This document shows positions 57,786 through 64,000 of a stretch of 64,000 nt of DNA, one piece after another. The DNA lies in assembly GCA_038030265.1 (NCBI GenBank), contig CM075937.1, positions 46,604,198 through 46,668,197 on the forward strand, written 5' to 3'. The stretch comes from Corythucha ciliata. Lineage: Eukaryota > Arthropoda > Insecta > Hemiptera > Tingidae. Numbering within the stretch: the first letter of the stretch is position 1; every line of letters begins with the position of its first letter. A program made the position numbers and the translations under genes. The notes below the pieces were generated by a model. It made no database searches, had not been told where the DNA came from, and saw only the letters and a program-made list of their open reading frames with translations.

Positions 57786-59193
57786 ACTATGAATTTGGGC
57801 CTTAATTTTTGATGAAGTCGACACGCGAAAATATCCACAAAATCTGTTTTTAAAGAGCGAAATCTGAGAAATTTGTTTGTAGGTACGTGAAAACGAGTTT
57901 TTGGCATGCAGTTGGCGGCGATATTGGCTCCTTTCGACGATTTTCAATCCATCCGACCTGGGGCCGTAGTTGGAGTCGACAAAAAGCGCTAATAAGCGGC
58001 TAAAATTCGGACAATTTGAGCCACCAGAATAGCGCTTTCGGGGGCTTAATCGAATATTCGGCCCACAGTCTTTGCTGATATTACTTGCAACGTTATATTC
58101 TCCAGGTCGGATAAACAGGAATTTGTAGAAAGTAGCCAAATCGCTGTCCTACCGTCCGACCTCTTCACATACCTACATCCGTGGATAACCTAAATGTCCT
58201 CATTTTTCCGTATTTAAGCTTCTCGGGCGCCCCCCCCCCTCTCGACCCTACCGTACGCTACTTCGTGGGGTCTCGAGTCCAAGGAAACATGGACGCACGC
58301 GGACCTTTTCGGGCTGCTTGAAGTCGAGAAAATCTGCTAAACCTAACTTCAACGAGAAACACTCATTTTTGGAGATTTTATGAGGCTCTTTAGAGCGTTG
58401 GTACTAGTGCCCCTTCGTTCGTATACTTGTAGCTCTGGGGGGGGGGGATTTATCCCCCATATCCCCCCGTACTACGCCTCTGAGCCCGATCGCCCACCCC
58501 CTGTAACCACCCCTGCTAGCGGCTACTCTGTTGCGCGTCAACCTGGAACCGCCTGTATTTCTTGGTTGAGCGTGACTCAAGGGACTCGTAAATAACCTGT
58601 TACTCACGAGTCCGGGAGTCTGCCATTTGGTATCTGGGGCCCAAGGATTTTATAGTCCTTAATTTGGGACATGAATTTTACTGGTAGAACATTTTGGTCC
58701 TGAAACTGGTCTCATTCGACAGGTTTTATGTGGCTGAATACGAAAATGATCGTCTGCCAGGGGGTCATTTTGCCCTCAGTGACCAGTCAAACCGCACAGA
58801 GGGAAAATAATTAACCAGAAGATCATAGTCCTGAGACTATTCTCATTCGAAAGGTCTTGTGGAACTGTTTACGAATACGACCGTCTGCCTGGGGCATTTG
58901 CCCTCTGTGGTTCGTCCAACTCACTGGACTATGGCAACTCAGGGCTATGGACCTGTGCCCCCCCCTTGGACCCACCTGTGGTATTCTGAAGAACATTTTC
59001 GGTCCATTCAGACCGCTTCGTAACCATCTGAATTATTGTTCAGAGAGCGTTATGTTCCACCTTTTATAATTTCGTTTTTTTCTCATATCCCTTTCCAGAT
59101 AAAGGGCGTAATCACACAAATCAATTCTTGGAGGGGCGGAATTAACTAACCTGCGATGGGGGGTGTATCACTCGCATAGAGGGGGGGGGGAAT
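57776..59193. repeat. Tandem segmental duplication D, unit 1
   Basis: A 1,418-bp unit is repeated head-to-tail at 59194-60614 with few differences. TCAA stands at both starts and at the end. It contains an interspersed repeat (57930-58240) and a segment related to the foldback subunits (58600-58935). Confidence 0.9.
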
Positions 59194-60614
59194 TCAAGGG
59201 ACGACTATGAATTTGGGCCTTAATTTTTGATGAAGTCGACACGCGAAAATATCCACAAAATCTGTTTTTAAAGAGCGAAATCTGAGAAATTTGTTTGTAG
59301 GTACGTGAAAACGAGTTTTTGGCACGCAGTTGGCGGCGACATTGGCTCCTTTCGACGATTTTCAATCCATCCGACCTGGGGCCGTAGTTGGAGTCGACAA
59401 AAAGCGCTAATAAGCGGCTAAAATTCGGACAATTTGAGCCACCAGAATAGCGCATTCGGGGGCTTAATCGAATATTCGGCCCACAGTCTTTGCTGATATT
59501 ACTTGCAACGTTATATTCTCCAGGTCGGATAAAGAGGAATTTGTAGAAAGTAGCCAAATCGCTGTCCTACCGTCCGACCTCTTCACATACCTACATCCGT
59601 GGATAACCTAAATGTCCTCATTTTTCCGTATTTAAGCTTCTCGGCCCCCCCCCCCATCTCGACCCTACCCCGGTACGCTACTTCGTGGGGTCTCGATTCC
59701 AAGGAAACATGGACGCACGCGGACCTTTTCGGGCTGCTTGAAGTCGAGAAAATCTGCTAAACCTAACTTCAACGAGAAACACTCATTTTTGGAGATTTTA
59801 TGAGGCTCTTTAGTGCGTTGGTACAAGTGCCCCTTCGTTCGCATACTTGTAGCTCTGGGGGGGGGGGATTTATCCCCCATATCCCCCCGTACTACGCCTC
59901 TGAGCCCGATCGCCCACCCCCTGTAACCACCCCTGCTAGCGGCTACTCTGTTGCGCGTCAACCTGGAACCGCCTGTATTTCTTGGTTGAGCGTGACTCAA
60001 GGGACTCGTAAATAACCTGTTACTCACGAGTCCGGGAGTCTGCCATTTGGTATCTGGGGCCCAAGGATTTTATAGTCCTTAATTTGGGACATGAATTTTA
60101 CTGGTAGAACATTTTGGTCCTGAAACTGGTCTCATTCGACAGGTTTTATGTGGCTGAATACGAAAATGATCGTCTGCCAGGGGGTCATTTTGCCCTCAGT
60201 GACCAGTCAAACCGCACAGAGGGAAAATAATTAACCAGAAGATCATAGTCCTGAGACTATTCTCATTCGAAAGGTCTTGTGGAACTGTTTACGAATACGA
60301 CCGTCTGCCTGGGGCATTTGCCCTCTGTGGTTCGTCCAACTCACTGGACTATGGCAACTCAGAGGCTATGGCACCTGTGCCCCCCCCCCTTGGACCCACC
60401 AGTGGTAGCTCTGAGAACATTTTCGGTCCATTCAGACCGCTTCGTAACCATCTGAAAATATTGTTCAGAGAGCGTTATGTTCCACCTTTTAGAATTTCGT
60501 TTTCTCATATCCCTTTCCAGATAAAGGGCGTAATCACACAAATCATTCTTGGAGGGGCGAATTCAACTATCCCTGCGATGGGGGGTGTATCACTCGCATA
60601 GAGGGGGGGGGGAA
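59194..60614. repeat. Tandem segmental duplication D, unit 2
   Basis: Second copy, 1,421 bp. The right end lies in a G run followed by AATCAAAC. Confidence 0.9.
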
Positions 60615-60734
60615 TCAAACTTCAAAATTGACGAGAAATAGAGCACGAACTCACGAAGTCCTAAAAATGCATTCCCTAATGAATGAAATTAGTTATATTT
60701 CCTGATCACATGAACTATATTGATAAAAACCACC

Positions 60735-62190
60735 TACCCTCTAGCGTACCGAGGCAGGGGCGAGAGGGGGCGGACCGCCCCGGGCCCCTGTTCGGATGAG
60801 GCCCCTGAAAAGCTTAAAGATGAAAAAATCGGGCTTTTTAAGAGGAACGAATGGCTAAAATCGCTTGTAAAATTGAGAAAAACGCTGATTGCGGCTGAAA
60901 TTGAGAAAAAATACTAAAATTTGCGGCTGTTAATATCGAGAAAAAGGGTTATGTAATTCACAGCTGAAATTGAGAAAACGCGTATTCTTTTCAATTTTGT
61001 TCCATTGGCCGACTAGCTTCTTCGACTATAGTAACTTCGCAATGCAATGAAACAAACGCTAATTCGATAAGCGAGAGAAAAATTAAGAAACGCCAATTTG
61101 TGGAAAGAATACACAAAAAGTGCTAATTCGCAGCTAAAATTGAAGGGGGAAAACGCTAAAATTGAGCAAAACTAGTTCTTTCGGACCAAAAATGAAGAAA
61201 AACGCTAATTCGCGGCTAGAATTGTGATCAAAGGCATCAATGTGCGGCTTTAAAACTTGAGAAATATCCCTATTTCACACCTGACATTGAGACAACGCTA
61301 AATCACGAATTCTTGGGGCGAAATCAGGACTAAAATTGGGGAAAAAGCAGCCCTACCCTAATTCACGCGGCTAAAACTGAGAAAGGCGCTAATTCAAGGA
61401 CAAAAAAGACAAAAACGCGAATTCGCGTCTAAAAGTGGAAGAAAACGATAATTCACGTCGCTAAGGTCTGAAAAATTACGATTTTACGGATAAAATCGAG
61501 AAAAAGCGCTAAAAATCGCATCTAAAATTAAGAAAATGTGCTAATTCACTGCTAAAATTGACAAAAAACCCATAATTCACAGCTGAAAATGAAAAAACGC
61601 CAACGGCGTGAAACGGAGACAAACGCGAATTCGCGCCTAAAAGTGGAGGAAAACTCTAATTCACATCTAAGATATGAAAAATTACGATTCTACGGATAAA
61701 ATCGAGAATAAGCGCTATAATTCGCATCTAAAGTTGAGAAATGTGCTCATTTACAGCTGAAATTGAGGGTAAAAAAGGCTAATTCACAGCTGAAATTTAG
61801 AGAACACCAACTCCCTGATTCCGCCTGAGGCTACTTGGAGAATAAAATTGAGAAAAAACGGTAATTTGCAGGTAAAAAGTAGAGAAAAACACGAATTGGT
61901 GTTTAAAATGGTAAAAAGCGCCAATTAACGGTTGAAATTTTTAAAAAATTGCTAATTTGCGGATAAATTACGGCTCAGAGCTTATCAATAGCGCCGATTC
62001 ACAGCTAAAAATGAGAAAATGAGCTAATTCACGGATAAAATTGAGGAAAAAGCTATAATTCGCAGTATTATAGCTATGAAAATATGCTAGTAGAATTGAG
62101 AAAAGCCAATCATTCGCAGTTTAAATTGACGAGACGCACGTACACGGTTTTCGGAGGCAATTTCGTGACTAAAATTGAGAAAAATATGTA
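60735..62190 (+). repeat. hAT-like end followed by family B array
   Basis: The terminal region (CTAGCGTACCGAGGCAGGGG, GGGCGGACCGCCCCGGGCC) at 60740-60790 leads directly into forward B units from about 60830. About 40 degenerate units follow. Confidence 0.75.
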
Positions 62191-62560
62191 CTTTATGGAA
62201 CCAGTAGCGTACCGATGAAGGGGCGAAAAAAGATGGACAAATTACGATCTTTAGGTTCTATGTTCATGAAAGTGGGTACTGTTCGGTTGGACAGCGATAT
62301 TGGCTCTTTTCGACGATTTTCAGCCCATCCGACCTGGGGCCATTTGGAAAAACTCACGTGAGGTGGTCGCTATGGTGATATAGTTTTATTTGTGACGTAC
62401 CGTCATTGGATTAGCGTGCGAGAATTTTTTTTTTTCTCGACATTTCTGACTAGGGTCTCTGGAGAATGGAACGTTGTATAGGTAATCAGCAAAAAGTAGG
62501 TATAGCTGAATATTCGATTTAGCCTACAAAAGCGCTATTTTGAAGCCTAAAATTGTGAGA
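62191..62560. repeat. Interspersed repeat with CAGTAGCGTACC end
   Basis: CCAGTAGCGTACCGATGAAG near 62198, then sequence related to 57930-58240 (CGACGATTTTCAGCCCATCC, GACCTGGGGCC). It interrupts the B array. Confidence 0.5.
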
Positions 62561-64000
62561 AAACCCGCCTTCTGCCGGTAACTTCGAGGCTAAAATAAAT
62601 AAAATTAGCTGATCCCAAGTTTCTTCAGGTCCTTGAGCCGATAAAGTTGAGAATGCGCAGTAAACGTAACAAAAAGTTTGGAAAAAGCGCCAATATCCGT
62701 GGCTAAAACTGCGAAAAAACGTTCATTTGTGGTTTCTGGCAAATTGGACTAAAATGAAGAAAAAATTGCTCATTTCGCAGTGGATAGGGGCCACTTTACG
62801 AATGAAATGAGAATAAAAATTCTAACGTGCTGTTCTTTGGCCAAACTCGTGGCTGAAATGGTGAAAAAGCGCTAATTCAAAGCTCTAAAATTAAAAAAAA
62901 AAAATTGCTGGTAGGGCTGAAATTAAGAGTGGGGCTTAAAATGGAAAATTCTCTACGGAAATTGCGAAAAACGTTAATTCACGAAATTAAGAAAAAATAT
63001 TAATTATCAGCTAAAATTAGTTGAAGTGATGATGAGAAAAATCACTAATAAAATCGCTGCTAAAATTAAGGCAAATCACGAATGAAATTGACAAAAAGCG
63101 CTAATTAGCGGCTAAAATTCGACAAAAGGCTAATTCTCGGCCGCAATTGAAGAGAATCACTAATTAACTTGGGCCTAAAATTAAGTAAAATCGCTAATTC
63201 GCGGATAAAGTCTAGAACAAACAATAATTTGCAGATACAAAAATGAAAAGACCGCTAATTTAGTAGGTAGCTAAAATTGAGGGAAACCCTAATTCGCGGC
63301 TAAAATTTAGGAAAACGCTGACTCGCTGGTCAAATTTAGGAAAGTGTGAATCCGTGGCCTCTGAAGGCAACTTTCGGGCTTAAATCTGGGAAAATGCGCT
63401 AAATCCATAACTAAGAGTGGAAAAAAATTATAATGCAGAGCGAATTGTTTTAAAAAACTGATAATTTTCTAGTTTGTTGCTCAAATTGAGGAAAAGTGCT
63501 AATTAGCTGCTAAAAAAGGCAAAAACATCGCTATAATCAGCAGAAAAAAAGTCGCTTTCAAGGAATTAAAAACGCTATTTCGCATTTCGCTGCAAAAATT
63601 GAGGAACGGGCATAAAGTGCAGAAGAAATTCTAATACGCGGTTAAAATTGAAACAATAGATCAACCCCAAATCAGCGGCTAAAATGTAGGAAAACGCAAA
63701 TCCGTGGACTCTGAAGTCAACTTCGGGCTTAAAACTCGGAAAAAGCGCTAATCCATAGCACCAATTTAAAAATAATTTGCTAATTTGCTGCCATTAATGA
63801 GAAAAATCACTAATTAGCATGGCTAATTTGATTTAAAAACGCCATTTGCAGTTCAAATCGGGGAAAAGTGTTAATTCACTGCTAAAAAGGTAAAACATCC
63901 CAAATTTGCAGCAAAAACTGAGGAAAACGCCAATTCAAAGTCACGACCAAGAAAAATCACTTTTACGGAATAAAAACGCCACGTCGCTGCTAAAATTGAC
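62561..64000 (+). repeat. Family B array continuing to window end
   Basis: Degenerate about 30-bp forward units (AAAACGCTAATTCGCGGCTA) run to the last base, so the array continues outside the window. No coding frame. Confidence 0.8.

Overview
Eukaryotic, invertebrate-type genomic DNA, most likely an arthropod (possibly a crustacean, but the sequence does not fix the species). The reasons are three intron-containing animal genes with short introns of about 60-80 bp where measured, non-LTR retrotransposons of Jockey/CR1 type, and tRNA-derived SINEs. Only three host genes are supported in 64 kb: SETD1 (the COMPASS H3K4 methyltransferase; minus strand, 4240-8555), PDCD5 (minus, 33043-33634) and BAG2 (plus, 48625-49344). 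Each can be read exon by exon with GT-AG junctions that keep frame. They have housekeeping roles in chromatin, chaperonin/apoptosis and Hsp70 co-chaperone functions, and nothing suggests they form a functional cluster.

The rest is a dense mosaic of transposable elements. Non-LTR retrotransposons lie at 1-1270 (plus, 3' part only), 1850-3305 (minus, internal Jockey fragment), 9215-9766 (plus, 3' end only) and 35537-39440 (minus, nearly complete but frameshifted). SINE-like elements lie at 12383-12640 (with target-site duplication) and 44698-45012. Palindromic or foldback DNA elements are abundant (10152-10342, 14522-15011, 18346-18688, 18689-19599, 20967-22312, 26255-27718, 43852-44500, 55109-55490, 56652-56769).

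Most remaining bases fall into degenerate tandem arrays with a period of about 28-33 bp. I call the families A to F. They occur in both orientations, and several arrays begin or end next to hAT-like terminal motifs such as CAGGGGCGTAGCCAG. My main hypothesis is that these are terminal or subterminal arrays of non-autonomous, Foldback-like DNA transposons.

On top of this the window has four head-to-tail segmental duplications: 17469-22658/22659-26537, about 27511-30273/30274-33040, 49807-51682/51683-53488 and 57776-59193/59194-60614. Three junctions show 4-10 bp of microhomology, and three of the four duplications have a breakpoint inside an inverted repeat. One copy of the first duplication carries a 1,346-bp foldback element and the other keeps the empty site, which gives a 3-bp TAA target duplication directly. 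Another ends within a few bases of the PDCD5 stop codon. Long G/C homopolymer runs are common throughout.
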